Part shown: piece after piece, positions 46,270 to 59,566 of the stretch
How positions within the stretch are numbered: position 1 is the stretch's first letter
How the letters are laid out: each line of letters opens with the position of its first letter
Assembly: GCF_018687715.1 (NCBI RefSeq)
Contig: NC_056766.1
Coordinates: forward strand, 37,915,433-37,979,432
Reading direction: 5' to 3'
Origin: Carya illinoinensis
Lineage: Eukaryota > Streptophyta > Magnoliopsida > Fagales > Juglandaceae
DNA length: 64,000 bases
Made by a program: the position numbers and the translations under genes
Notes under the pieces: generated by a model
The model's database searches: none
What the model was told of the DNA's origin: nothing
What the model saw: the letters and a program-made list of their open reading frames with translations, nothing else

Positions 46270-47854
46270 ATTAATGGATATCTAAACGTAGAGCTCCATG
46301 AATGAACATGCAGGGGATTCACATGATCGAGTAGCCTAGCCTGATATTGATGAAGGATAAAGTAGATGAAGGGCTTGTTTTATCACGGACAAAGAATAAG
46401 GCCAGCTATATATATATAAGCTTTGATATCATTAATTTTTTCTAATTTTCCGGTTGATGATCTGATGTCTCAAAGTCACATCCTTAATTTCATTTCGTTA
46501 TTATTAAGGTTATAATTCAGTAGTAGTACTACGTACTGCTGTTGGCCATTAATGCTGGGGAGTCCTTCAATTAGTTGCAGATATATGACAGCGATGATCC
46601 GCGGGTCTGGTCTGATCTTCGTGAATTGGCAGATCATGGAATAAATACTACTTTTGCCAACAGATCATCGATATATATCATCTTCGATCATTTGATATTA
46701 GATCATCTCGATCGATCGAGATGATGATGATGATGATCATCTAGATCTTGATCTGCTTGTACGAGATTAATTATCAATATGTGGGTCAGTACACAAACTG
46801 GCTAGCTCTAGCTGCTTTAATTTCTTCTTTAAAACCAAAGCATGCATCTGCATTTCTGCATTATTGTCATCAAATATGCTTAATTTGATTTGATTGATGT
46901 GCAATGTTGATGCCGATCCTCAAACTTTGCATGCGCTGGCTTCATCATCATCATCTCTTGGAATCAACCTAGCAAGCCATTCTGTTATTGAATCTATATG
47001 TCGCGCGCGCGCGCGTGTATATATATATATATATATGTAAGAATAAAGATCGATCAATATCATGTCCAAATTGCAACACATTAAGATGTCAATGCCGCGT
47101 AATGAATGTGTTACAAGGTGGGTCTATTGCAAGTGTTCAAGAGCATATCATGTCGATCTCCACGTTTTCGATCCAAAGCACGTCAAGACCAAAACAAAAT
47201 GCATGTATGTACATGTATATAGTCACGATGATTTATTTTATTTGATACAATAATATAGATCATGGACTTCATGGACCGAAGATTTTTATAAAGAAGTGAG
47301 TGAATATTGATGGCATTAATTTGTAAAACAAAAGGCTAGCTAGTCCTTAGAGGTTAAGTCTTCTCCTTCTATGGAAGGTGAACTATGAGTATCTGTTTTG
47401 AGTAGAGTGCTATCTCTTAGGAGGTTTATCTATAAAGAGCTACAATAGTATTTAAGACCATATCAATTATAAAGGAATTTGTGTGGTACTAGAGGAGCTT
47501 CAAGCGCAATAGTTAGCTTTTGATCTAGAAATTTTTCTCTATATATCCGATCATATATATAACTTTTTTTTAATGAATGAATGAAATCAATTTTCCATTT
47601 AAAAAAAAAAGGCTAGCTAGCAAATGGACGGCGATTTACTTTGATCTCACGAAGGCCTACACTTCATGTGTTAGCTAGTAATTGTAAGAGGTTGGCCGGC
47701 TAACGAATTAGGCAATCCTGCTTTCTATCACTAGTAGTACTAATGGTAGGTAGTTGTGTTTGCCAAAAAACAATAATAGTGATGTTTGTGATCAATCCAC
47801 ACTCTTAAAATTGTACTATTATATTCTTTCTAGCTGGGTAGAATAAACAGGGAA
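46270..47854. other. Intergenic DNA, no supported gene
   Basis: GATC/GATG-rich around 46660-46745. A CG/TA alternating tract lies at 47002-47039. Open frames near 47060-47250 show no motif I recognise. Confidence 0.4.
47002..47039. repeat. Alternating purine-pyrimidine tract, (CG)7 then (TG)2/(TA)n
   Basis: All 38 bases alternate pyrimidine and purine: seven CG, two TG/TA steps, then about ten TA. The CG half is a classic Z-DNA-forming sequence. Confidence 0.95.
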
Positions 47855-48025
47855 ATGTTATTTGCATTCCTAAGATATGTAAATCACACACACTTCCTTT
47901 AAAAAAAATTAGATAAACCCGAGACCCATATAAAAAGAATTATTTCTTTAATGATGGACCTTACTTTTTTTCAAAGAGAGTACGTGGGACTTGGATACCA
48001 TAAAACTATATTTAGCATTACTATA
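47855..48025. mobile_element. Short palindromic MITE (family P), copy 5
   Basis: 'gaaatgttatttgcattcctaagatatg' at the left, 'ctttttttcaaagagagtacgtgggacttg' and 'aaaactatatttagcattac' at the right, with 'aaaaagaattatttctttaatgatgga' as the core. Confidence 0.6.
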
Positions 48026-48575
48026 CGAAATAAGAATGGGTACCATTCATGCATGATATGTTGTCGTTTCAATTATTTGTTTCCTAGTTTTTCTTTTAGA
48101 CATTTAAAACTTCATAATCCCACAAAAGTTCTCATAAATCTTGCACTTGCATTAACTAATTCAACTCAAGACATCTTCCTTAGAAATTAGGAATATAAAC
48201 CACGATTTTATATATACCTGGCATTTCATTCGGGTGTAAACAACAATGTTTATTAGAATTCTGTAACATACAATCATTTTTGCGTATTCTTTACGCACTC
48301 TACTGATGTGATTAATTAAAACAGTTATTTTATATAAAAAAATAAGTGTCACAGCCAACTACATTAGTGGAGTGTACAAATAGTATATAAAAGTAACTAC
48401 ACGTGAAATTTTTTTATATATATAACTATATATAGGAAGGAAACAGTAAATAAAATATGAAGACATTGCCTCCTACTCTCTCAAGATAATAAATAAATAA
48501 ATAAATAATTGGCGTATTTAAGAAGATATCTAATAGTATTATATATCATGAGTGGCCAACCGGAGGAGCCCTCCT

Positions 48576-48606
<31 letters not shown>

Positions 48607-49097
48607 AGTAGCTAGCCTTTTTATTTTGGTTCATAAGAGTTCAAAAGGGTGTCATACAAAGCACCAAACATAAATATATAGACCAACGTCAGTGAAAAGG
48701 AAAGGTGTTAAGAAAAGGCAATGTGTAACTAAAAGAATGAGGAGACGAAGAAAGGAGTGAGGAGAAAGGAGGAGAAACTTTGGACTGTGACCATTGTCTC
48801 CCAATATTCGAAATAAGTCTAATCAAAATCACACCCCCCATCTTATAATGGGGAGAGGGTCCCTCCTTGCACTAACTGCTTACCTTAATTCTAAAACTAT
48901 TACCTACGTTAATTTGTTCATTGAGAAATACTTTAGACATAAAAAAAAATTATATAAAAATAAATTTGATGTGACTTGATATGATACATCATATTAATAT
49001 AAAGTTACTTTTATTATAAAGTAAATTTAACGAATCTCATGAAACCACGTCAATTTATAGATTTAGTTTTATGTAATCTGTTTATGTATGTAGCAGT

Positions 49098-49132
<35 letters not shown>

Positions 49133-50028
49133 AAATCTAAATCAAGCTGATCATAAAGAACTTTAACACAAGGTGTTGAATTAATCTTCATCAAAAGTAA
49201 GGTCTAGATCACCTTGCCAAATTCAGTTTTCTCGAGTAATCGTCTCGATTTATATATTATTATTGGTCACAATAGTTGAAAAAGAATGATTTTTTAAGTT
49301 TTTAACGAATATTTATATACTTGCACGCACGCCTCTGTAAATTATAACACATGCACGTGCATGCATTCGACACCGTTAATATGATAGAATTTGATTTGAA
49401 AGATAATTTAATTTTAAAACTTTCTCTTAAAATCAATCTATAGTACCATGTCAACGATGTCAATGACGTCTTCTATATCTGTATCGGTTGGTGGTAATAG
49501 AATATTCTAAACACGGTTCTTGGTTCTTGTCTCATGATCAGTTAGTGATATACACAGAACCAGAAAAGAAAAGAAAGTTTGAAACCTCCAGCCTTCGTTC
49601 AAGTAGTAGAACAGTAATGGAGGGTAAGGTATATATGAATCATCACAAGATCAAGCACTTTTCCTCATTTCCTTTTCCTTTTCTTCCTAGTTTCTGTTGC
49701 TTTTCTGAAAGCATAAATTCTAGCTAGGAATAGAATCAAAGGATCGAGCTTGTTTATAATTAACTAGAGAAACGTTTTTTTTTTTTTTTTTTTCCTTATA
49801 TATTATAAATTGACTACAAACATGATGATTTTACAATTTTACTAGCAAAAGACAAATCAAAAGAAAAAGGTTCATTCTGATCATGATCCGATCGATCCTA
49901 TTTCTCATGCATGCATGCATGCTTTTGACTTCTTCAACATCCGAACTTGTCAATGCATTGATGCAGGCCTGCTTGAGCATTGCATGGACTGATGCAGTCA
50001 GTCATATTCTGCGATGATTTCCACCAGT
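48026..50028. other. 3' flank of PIN1 and intergenic DNA
   Basis: 48905-49105 is an M3-type MITE ('tgtgacttgatatgatacatcatattaatataaagttac...cacgtcaatttatagattta'). (TA)n tracts lie at 48577-48600 and 49103-49127, and a T-run at about 49776. No gene. The PIN1 3' untranslated region should lie just below 50028. Confidence 0.5.
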
Positions 50029-53000
50029 TCATACCCCCAACATAATGTAGTAGACGAGCGTTATGGGCAATGCAATTAGCATCCCAAATATAACACTGCA
50101 AAAAATTCAGAAATTCCTCATGAGTAGTACAGACAGAACACACAAAACAATAATAACAATAATGTAGGAGATCAAAGATCTAAATTAAAGGATGTTTATG
50201 TGTTGGAAATATATATAATACTCACGCTGTGCTGAGAATGTCAGGATGTACACTGTACTCCTTGGCAAAGACAAAGGGGACTATTCCTTGTGGGAGAGCT
50301 GCCTGTTAATTTGTTTTGGAAATCAAGGGAACATGAGGGGCAAAAGAACATGTCAGAAATGGGTACACATGTTTGTTGTTCATTAATAACACTCCAAACA
50401 AGTCGTTAGATCATGTTTGTCATGGTTGGAACTATATATATATGTATGTATGTATGCATGTTCAAAGCTCACTGCTTTACATTAATATATGCTATTGCTG
50501 TTTTTCCAGCCCATATTTTGGTATCTCCAGAAAAGAATTTAAAAGGAAGATTATCCTGATCAGGACCTGAATGAGATGCTGTGATTATAATAGTATGTAT
50601 TAAATGACTTTATAAACTGAATAAAAAATAAAAAAATCTTATCAGGAGATAGCTCATAGCAATATATATAGTATTTTATTTTATTTTTTTGAATGAGAAG
50701 TTTTGGAGCTTATGCAGTTAAGTAGGATTGGTTGTGTCAGGAGGAGGCAAGAGAGAGAGAGAGAGAAGAAAAGAAAGCAAGAAAGATGAGATGATGACCT
50801 GGACAATGGCAACATGTAAGAGAACGCCCTTAAGGCCAACAGCAATGGAAGCTGCTGCCATGACAGCTGGACCAGCAAGGAATCTCACGGCCATAGCAAA
50901 AGCTGCAACGGAATTTCCACATGCTATGATCCTCGGTTGCAAAGCCATGAACAGACCTGTCAATATTTACATAGAAAAAGCATCAGCCAAAGCATGCCCA
51001 TCACTACCCCCCTCCTCACATCCCCTACACTGTCTGTCTGTCTGGCTGACTGTCAGTCTCTCTTTTTTTGAAAGACCTTTCATCATCACCACCACCACCA
51101 CTAATCCATCGCAACCCAACACAAACATGGCAAAAAGTGGAAGACAGATAGAGAGTGCTCCCATCCATAAAAGAAACCCCGCCGAGACATTATCATAACC
51201 ACACTGTTTTTCTTTACTTTGCTTGCTTTTGTTACTGGTCTGCTTGCTTTCTTATTATTACTTTTTAATAATGAAATGTGAGACAGAATCGGGTAAGATT
51301 TTTTTTAGTAAAGAAAGTGTAGGAGAGGATTTTGTCTGGAGGAGGACTGGAAGAAATCTGTGATACAAGTAGTCAAGAAGGGTACTGTTTTTACTGACCT
51401 AGACTGAACATGGCCATGCCAAGCCCTGCATCTGACAGTATGGAAATGGACTTTGCTATGATGGCAGGCATTTCAACATGCCACCTGCAAGGAAAGCCAT
51501 AAGCAAAAATGACCAAAATTAAAAGGGTATAATCCAAAAATATGCATATATACAAGAAAATATCAAACTATGCACAATTTCAAGGTTCAGTGTTTATACT
51601 GAGATGAAAAGGACAGATACCTGAATGAGACCAGGGCCCAAGTGAGACCTATTAGGCTTGAATAGGTGTTGGGGTTTCTAATGAGCTTTCTCCAAACCAT
51701 GATGAGTATAAGCCTGGTCATGACACTTGTTGGTGGCATGGTCTTAGGCTTTCCATCTCCCACTTTCTCAGCTTCAACGTTGTTCATCTCTCCCTCTAAC
51801 CCTCTGTTCCCAAAGCTGAATTCATCTCTTTCCAAGTAATCTTGATTCTCTCTGTGACCCTCGACTAACAATCCAATTCAACAGAAAAAGAAACCCATTT
51901 AAATATCAAATAAAGGAAGATATATCGAAAGTAAAATTAATATGAATTCTACAGAAAGAAAAAGCACAATCCAACAAAACTGAAAATAGGAAACAACCTT
52001 TTCCTGGAGAAACAGCCAATCTCATGTCTTTCTGATCATGAGCTCCATATTCATGTCCTCCAAAGACATCTGATACGGGAGAAGCACTAGAGCTCCAAAC
52101 AAACATATGAAGGTCCCTAGCACCATCTTCTGGCTTCTGCTGAGCTTGGCCATTCGGCTTCTTTGCATTTGCATTAACACCAACATTTTTGGAACCCGTT
52201 GGTGAAAACATTCCCGGATTTGGTGCAGGGTAATGCCCAGCACCAGCACCAGCAGCAGCCCCAGCATGGTAATGGAACCTCGGCTTTCCACCGACTGCAC
52301 CATCTTCCTCATAATTCGAAGGCCTTGGTGTTGGGCCTCGTGAAGCTGAGAGGCCATAAACATCGGAGGCTCCGAAGTTTGAGTTCCTGCCACCAGCCAT
52401 CATTGAATAGAAGTCTGTGTGATTGAAACTAGACCCTCTTGGAGTTGGGTTTCTTGAAGATTGCAAGGAGTATATCTCAGCATTGGTTAGATTGGAGGGT
52501 CTGGGAGTTGTCGATGACAAACCTTGTGACCTTCTTGAAAAGATATCTGATCTTGAAGCATTGGATTTTCTTACAGTGACATGAAGTTTTCCATCTTCTT
52601 TGATTTCAGCTTCGGTTTCTAGAGGCTGCCTTCCATCCAGTGACATGATGTCAGAGTCAACATGAATTGAGACAATGGAGCCTGCTGTATCTGGGAACTG
52701 CTCAGATATGAGCATTCTAGCACCTCTGAACTCAAATAAGAAGAGCATCAAAGTGTACCAAATGATGCACTGAAGGACCACAATTTGGACCATCAAACTC
52801 CCAGAAAAGTCACCATACATTCCTTTAAGCAAAGGGATGCCCATAACCAAAGTGTTGGGTAGACTTGAGAGTGAGAATAGAGTAATTGTCCATTCCAAGC
52901 AACCCTTTTTGCTCACCTTAGTCCAAACGCCAAGAACAACTAAAACGATGATCTTTTGAAGGGTATCAGCTGCAATGAACCGCATATTCATGGTGTAGGG

Positions 53001-53189
53001 ATTATTGGTGGAGATGAAGTGGAAGGAGAGGAGAGGGACGGCGAAGAGAGCCACAAAACGGTTGATACCAGAGCACTGGTCTGGCGTGAAGATCTTCCAC
53101 CATTTCACTGAGCCATAGGCTAAGATCATAGCCACATAAAGTGGCATCATTGCAGTCATAACATGGTAGAAATCTGATAGCGTGATCAT
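50029..53189 (-). CDS. PIN1: PIN1-type auxin efflux carrier, 607 aa
   Basis: Six exons (minus order): 51998-53189, 51621-51864, 51399-51484, 50799-50956, 50226-50302, 50029-50095. All introns are GT-AG, and the frame is intact. PIN proteins export auxin from plant cells, with polar plasma-membrane placement setting the direction of flow. Residues 1-165 hold the first five helices ([31 protein letters not shown], [33 protein letters not shown]). Residues 166-450 are the long hydrophilic loop that marks canonical PINs. It carries three TPRxS kinase-target motifs ending at Ser232, Ser253 and Ser291. NPNTY lies in the C-terminal half, followed by the second helix set and a short end ...[23 protein letters not shown] and [20 protein letters not shown] place it in the PIN1 clade rather than PIN3/4/7. 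The last residue is Val where Leu is usual. Confidence 0.97.
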
Positions 53190-53640
53190 CTTTGATAACT
53201 TCTTGTATTAGCCAATTCAAGAGAGAGTCCCTAAGCTCTGAGGAAGGAGGTGAAGTTCCAAAAGATTGGATGAAATTTGAGGAAGAAGAAGCAGAAGAAG
53301 GAGAAGGAGATTTTGATGGTGGAGGTGATGATGCAAAGAGTTAGGGAAATGGGAGAGCATGTGTTTTGGCTTCTGGGGTAGTGGGTAATAAGCAGAATAC
53401 AGCAATATTTTTTCAGCTTTGAGAGTTGCGAAACAAGCTTGCACTTACAGTCCCCAAAGCGCACATACAGAGTTTTTTGCTTTTTTATTTTGCTTTGTTT
53501 TTTTCCCTTTTGTTTTGAGTTGTGTTTGGATTTGGGTTGTGGGGAGAGAGAGAGAGGGGATGTGCTGGTATTTGATAACTTGGTAAGTTGGTATATGGCT
53601 CTATCTTCTATAACACCATTGGTTGCATAAAGTGGAGAAA
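53190..53640 (-). promoter_or_regulatory. PIN1 5' leader and proximal promoter
   Basis: CT-rich on the minus strand (53250-53340; also 'ctctctctctccccacaac' at about 53540-53558), as in many plant leaders. No strong TATA box was picked out, and upstream open frames here begin without ATG. Confidence 0.4.
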
Positions 53641-54879
53641 GGCATTTTGGTTGGGGTGTGTCTCTAAGTAGCTGGTTGTAAAGGCTTTGTAAAAGAGCCT
53701 CTTCCTCTTTCTTCTTGGATTCGCTTTTGAGCTCATGGGTTGTATTGTAGATGTGGCTACCATGGCTACATTTGCTTGTTTTTTATTCTTCCTCCTATTT
53801 TTTTTGTTTTTATTTTCTTCTCTTTTTTTCTGGGGATGGGTTAATGAGAAGATATTCATGGGAAAGTGCCATAAATAGTACTGCAAAGAGATCATATTTT
53901 CCAAATTTTCTTGGCAATTTTCTTGGAATAATTCCTATTTCATTGGTGAGATTATCATTCTAGGGAACAGTGATGGATGGGTGATACCTTCACGTGGACC
54001 CTAAATTGTCCATTCCTGACCGCATCTCAGTACTTGGCATTTGCAAAGGCTCCAACTCCAACTTTAGGCAACACCAAAACGCTATAGTCCAATAATTTTC
54101 ATTCATTCCACTGTTTACTTTGGTTTTACTCAGCAGCTAGCGTGACGCCACACTACTTCATGTATATTCTTGTCTAGCAATTGGCCTCCTTAATTCCATT
54201 TTAAAGTATGAGTAATGCTATTCACGATCTCGTATTTACGACGTATTAAGCATGTATTGGAAGTTATAATGTATGTCACATCAATAGTGTTACACGAATG
54301 TATATCTAATGAAGAAGAAAAATTCTATACAACACATTATCGTCTTACTTTTATCTCATTATGTAAGATGTGTCACATTTATCAACATTAGATGATATTA
54401 ATTTATTGGATGATAAATATAACACATTTTATATAATGAGATAAAAGTGAAATGATAGTATGATATATAACATTATTCATCTATACAACTTTACCTCTTC
54501 TCCTTTATACAACAACCATTTGCTTTGAGCCTTCACCTCCTGTTGCAAAATCCTAAAAGAGGGCAATTAAGACAAATTGCTGTATATATTGTAGGTAATT
54601 AAACAATATTCATATAACTTCCACACAAAAATAATTAAATTTTCATGACCCCATACTATAGCACATTTTTTTTTACATGTACCTTTATTCAGCTACTAAT
54701 TAAAATTGCATTGTGCACCCTAAACTTTTCGTTATTCAAATCTACTATATATATATATATATGACACAGAAAATTAATAGTAACGTTTTACCTAAAAATA
54801 ATAATAAAGAAATGACTCTTTTTCGAGATCATATATAATCTTTGTGCAAAACAGCCTTTGAAGCTCTTCTTATAAAAAG
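53641..54879. other. Intergenic DNA upstream of PIN1, no gene
   Basis: 54210-54475 contains inverted and repeated AT-rich sequence ('atcatttatctcattatgtaagatgtgtcac' type against 'acacattttatataatgagataaaagtgaaatgat'), so it is probably a MITE with a hairpin at about 54335-54455. Nothing else was recognised. Confidence 0.45.
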
Positions 54880-55205
54880 AAAAATGATATTTACAGTCCT
54901 AAGATATCTAAGACTCATATAAAAAATTATTATTTCTCAAAAAGACTACGCGAGACTTGCATCCCAAGATTATATCTACCGTTATACAAGAACAAAGGCA
55001 TTGAGAATTTTATGCACATATATATATAAATATAGAAATAATATCTGCGATTCTAGAGTATGCAATTTTCGTATATTTTCTTTAAAAAAATAGATAAATC
55101 TGATATCTATATAAAAAAATTATTTTTTTAATCGTAAATTCTACTTCTTTTAAAAAGAATACGCGAGACTTGCATATCCTAAGAGTACTATATCCTACGC
55201 AAATT
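54880..55205. mobile_element. Two family P MITEs in a row (copies 6 and 7)
   Basis: 54880-54990 ('gaaaaatgatatttacagtcctaagatatc...cgcgagacttgcatcccaagattatatctaccgttat') and 55035-55205 ('aatatctgcgattctagagtatgc...ttttaaaaagaatacgcgagacttgcatatcctaagagtactat') share ends and core with each other. Confidence 0.6.
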
Positions 55206-55504
55206 AAGAAATGAATGGATTAATTTCTCATTCAATTATTCTAATTATATATACGGTTGAATTGTGGTTTGACACATTTCCTTTCTCTCCTTAATTGTAA
55301 GTCCAAATTTCATTTTCTTCGCCCTGAAAAAGATCATACATTCATAATGTCTTAGTGGTTTTCTGCATGCTATTGCTACAACTATTTATTAGATTTTTTT
55401 TTTTTTTTTTTTTTTTTTATGGTTAAAAGATGCAATATGTCAATTTTAATAATTTTGAATGTAAAAAAAATTAAAATTAAAAAAAAATCGTATGTACTTT
55501 TAAA

Positions 55505-55680
55505 GAGAAAAGATAATTGCATTTATGAGTGTACAAGCGCTATACAATCACTTTGAAAAAAGCGAATAAATACAAGACCCTTATGAAAAAAAATTAATTT
55601 TTTAATAATAGACCTCTCTTTTTCAAAACGACTGTATTACATCTACGCATTTCAAAACTGTATCTAGCATTACTCAATTT
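55505..55680. mobile_element. Short palindromic MITE (family P), copy 8
   Basis: 'gagaaaagataattgcatttatgagtgtacaagcgc' at the left, 'gaaaaaaaattaattttttaataatagacc' as the core, 'tttcaaaacgactgtattacatctacgcatttcaaaactgtatctagcattactc' at the right. Confidence 0.7.
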
Positions 55681-56289
55681 TAAAAAAGTGCCTTTTTTTT
55701 CCCTTGACTAAATAATTACTAGTTTGAATGCTGGAAACTAGTAAGGCTAGTGGCTAATTTTGCCTAACTTGCCTATCCTATTACCATATTCCAAGCTAGC
55801 CAGCCAAACTTACTTTTATAAACAACCATCAATCATCCGAAACTTTGTGAAAGTGAACTTAATGGACTTGTACCAAACAAGAAAAAGACTCTAAAATATT
55901 GTTTGATCAAGACATAAGCTTATAGTCATGATCAGCTTCATCAATTCAAAGAAACTGATTATCAGAAATGTTATTCTAAGACCTCTAAGTACTACATGCG
56001 TACAATTATATGAAATAATTTAATTTGTAAGATTTTAAATTTTAAAATTTATCTTCTAAATCAAATTATATCACGTGAATGGTGTATGGTGAAGAGTCTT
56101 TAAAATAGGATTATTCATCGATCATATGCATAATCGCATTATTACTTTTGCTAATAGGGGATATTCAATAAATATTGAAATTAGTGAATATTAGTAGAAA
56201 GTGAGATGTTTAGCTTTTCCTACAATTCAAAATTAAGCAATATTTATTGATTAGAGGCAAGATTATGTGTCGTGGGACATATATGCATT

Positions 56290-56450
56290 TGAGTAATGGT
56301 ATATACAGTCGTAGAGTGTATAAGCGTCGTATAATCGTTTTGAAAAATAGTGAGATCTACTATTAAAAAATTAATTTTTTTATATGAATCTTGTATTTAT
56401 TCACTTTTTTTTTAAATGATTGCTCAGCGATTGCACACTCACTTTTTTTT
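56290..56450. mobile_element. Short palindromic MITE (family P), copy 9
   Basis: 'gagtaatggtatatacagtcgtagagtgtataagcgtc' at the left and core 'ctactattaaaaaattaatttttt', then a diverged right arm ending 'gattgcacactcac'. Confidence 0.6.
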
Positions 56451-57057
56451 TGCGTCCCGAATTGATAAATTAATTAAATAAATTATTACCATGGAGATTC
56501 TACATCCAACTTTTGACCTTTCAATTTCACCAATGAAAAATTAATATCTTTGTTAAATATGACTATTGCTCAATAATTTACCTGAGAGGTGAAAGAGCTA
56601 TATGATCATAAAAGATTTTCCAAGATCCAAAACAGTGAGGGGAAACAACAAAAGGACACCAATTAGAACAATTCTCTTGCTATCAGCAAAAGCACATGCA
56701 TGAGTTATATATTAGAAGAATATGGATTCATATGATATTAGATCCATGTAATTTACGGATAAAAGTAGTTTTACAATTTAACGTATGATAACAAATCACG
56801 TTAATTTATAAATTTATTTTTATAGATTTTTTTTTAGTAAAAATCCATCATCATGTAATTTAGTGGTATATAAATAAAGTTTTTTGGAGTTAATCCACAG
56901 AATAAATAATATATATATTCTTCTAGCTAGATCTAAATGCTGGTCACAAGAGGGACAGACTTATTAATATCTAACTACATATTCAGACGCTAGGATATGA
57001 TTGGCTTGAGAGAAAATAAACTAAAGGGAGTTTGTTCATTGAAAAGAAAGATAAACA

Positions 57058-57100
<43 letters not shown>

Positions 57101-59566
57101 TATATACACACATATATACAACCTTGAAGTGCTGAAAACGCAGAAGCATGCGTTGAAGTTAATGATATATGGATGGAGGGTTTTGGGGTAGGAAAGGATA
57201 AAAGCCAAAGTGGGGACAAGGATTGGCGTGTCAGTCCCACAACTCATTCGAAATTCAAAACCCCAAACACCATGCTTAACTGCACGCACTGCAATAGGGT
57301 TTGTGTTTCCTAAGAGTATAAAAAGGAATGCATGCACTTCTTAATATAATTTTTTAGCTTTAATTTGTCGTATATACACATCACTTGAGATTTCTAAATA
57401 TTTAAATAACATAAATTCTTTATCTATAAAGAAATTTTATAAAAATAAGTACATAAATTAATATGAATTGATACGATACAACGTTAAATTCTAAAATTAT
57501 TTTTATTATAAAATATATCTAATATATGATATGAATTCATGTCAATTTATGAGTTTGATCTTGTAAAATTTTTTTATAACTATAATATTTACGAATTCAC
57601 GTCAATTTTTAAATTTATTTTTATGAAATATTTTTATGATTGTAATATTTTTTTAATAGATAATAATTATAAAATAAAAGAAGGAATTGGGGTGGCACTA
57701 TCTCCACCGTTGGTCCATTTCTTTTGACGAGATCAGAGCTAGCAGCAAAAGTTTTCTGCATGAAAAGCATTAGACATGATATCGAAGTTGACCAAACTAT
57801 ATTCATTCTGCAGAGATTGATCGATCCATCGATGATTAAAGTTTCATGAGATAAGCAGCGTGCAGCTTTCGGCATATCACACGTAAATCAGATTAATCCA
57901 AAGCAGTAGCTAGCAGTAGTACTGATTGTGATTGATTTCTGGGAAAATGGGGCTAAGAAAATATTTTCTTCAGAGTTATAATGGGATCATAGAAACCTTT
58001 CAATATCTAATATACTTTACGAGAAATATAATTCATTTCATTTATAAAATTGAAGTTATAGATTTTTTTTTTTTTTTTTGATAGAAGTTACAATACTCCT
58101 TAAAATTGAAGTTATAGATGTGATTTGATATATATAGAGAAATATCCAGATTACAAGTCAACTATTTACTATTATGATTCCATTCGTACATAAATTTCTT
58201 TGTAAGGAGTATTGTATTAACGTGTATAACTCTCTACAAACAAATCGTTTGAAAGATAACACTCTGCTAAAGCAGAGATTTCATCTCCCAATATCCAGAG
58301 AATGAGAGGTTTTCATCCCCACCCTCATAGGAGGAGAGGGAAATAGACTATTTCTTTTTATGCAGCTATTTTAGCAGACAAAGGAGCACAAAAAAATCAT
58401 TTAATTGGCTGCATTTGCACACACATTCTATGGCTGAATGAGCTCCCCTATGTGAATTAATTAGGAAAACCAATTTCATGGGATGAGAAGCAGTTTGTTT
58501 GAGGTACAAAGTTTCCTAAATGTTAGAAAAAGGATGTTATTTGCATTGGTATTGTTCCAAGCATGCATGCATAGGCCTATAAAACTATATATTTCTCAAT
58601 ATCGTTGGAGAATGGAACATGAGTTTGTGTGGAAAGAACATTGAATTCCAAAAGATCCAACATTGACTTTGCTTAGGAACTCGTACTAGATCATCAGGAT
58701 AATCTAGATAATCTTATACGTTTCAATATTTGTATAGAAATTGATCATAATTTTAATAGCACACGCATGTGTTTTATTGAGCAATGTGTTGTGCAATATT
58801 CCAATGTCCCTCAAATCAGGGAGAGATCATATCCTTTATATTTCATCAATAGCAATATATGTGACTATGACCAATCTAAGATCCCCATTTTTTTAAAAGC
58901 AATATAAGATTTTAGTAGTTGTTAGCTTTGTGTCGTTATCGGGATAGGAATGAGGGTCTTTTCCAATGTGAAAATCTCGAAAAGTAATGGGACGACGTCG
59001 TGGAAGGTAACAACCCAATTTGTCGACTCGTGCATAGTTAAGATCAACTTGATTAGTTACATCATAGTTGTAAAATGATGGAACCATATAAGATAATTAC
59101 AAAGCCTAATGTCCAAGCGACTTATCTAGTGACTATATCTGTAAAGATTCAAAGACAAAAATATCATTATCCTCTCGACATCTCTTGATGCAGCATTAAA
59201 TGATAGATCCACAAGTGAAATATAATAAATAATATCTAATTATTTAATATCATATCATGGAATGATGTGAAAATGGTGGTAAAAGGAATTATGAGTAGCA
59301 TTATTCTAATTTAAATGAAAGTATAAAGGGAAAAAAGAGAACTTGGAATAATAGAAAAAACATGAATTAGAACTTAGAACTTAGAATATATGCTATAAGG
59401 TTTCTATGTAGAATATATGCTAAAATGGGAGAGAAATAATCAGTCATATTGTATTTGTTACATTTGTGTGAGTTTTCCAGAGAATTACTAACTCTTCAAT
59501 AAATGTGATATATGGTTGTATCTTCTTCACTCCAAATTCTAGAATTGGAACAAGAACTCTTAGGTT
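56451..59566. other. AT-rich intergenic DNA, no supported gene
   Basis: 56740-56840 and 57385-57680 carry M3-type MITE sequence ('ttaatatgaattgatacgatacaacgttaaattctaaaattatttttattataaa...tcatgtcaatttatgagttt'). A (TA)n tract lies at 57063-57092. 58890-59090 opens a minus-strand frame without a recognisable domain. Confidence 0.45.

Noticed and set aside
47062..47253. 63-codon frame with several Cys and His
   Set aside because: No signal peptide, no ordered zinc-binding spacing and no splice structure. It looks like chance.
50728..51198. 156-codon + frame across PIN1 exon 4 and its intron
   Set aside because: It is the complementary-strand shadow of conserved PIN1 coding sequence.
52022..52426. 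Frames overlapping the PIN1 hydrophilic loop on both strands
   Set aside because: Shadows of PIN1 exon 1. The conserved PIN1 frame explains the sequence.
53217..53444. 75-codon frame just upstream of the PIN1 start
   Set aside because: Its first codon is GTG, and the sequence is a CT-rich leader giving Leu and His runs. It is not a credible uORF.
58893..59087. 64-codon minus-strand frame
   Set aside because: Reads smoothly but matches nothing I know and has no flanking exon. Left as unresolved intergenic DNA.
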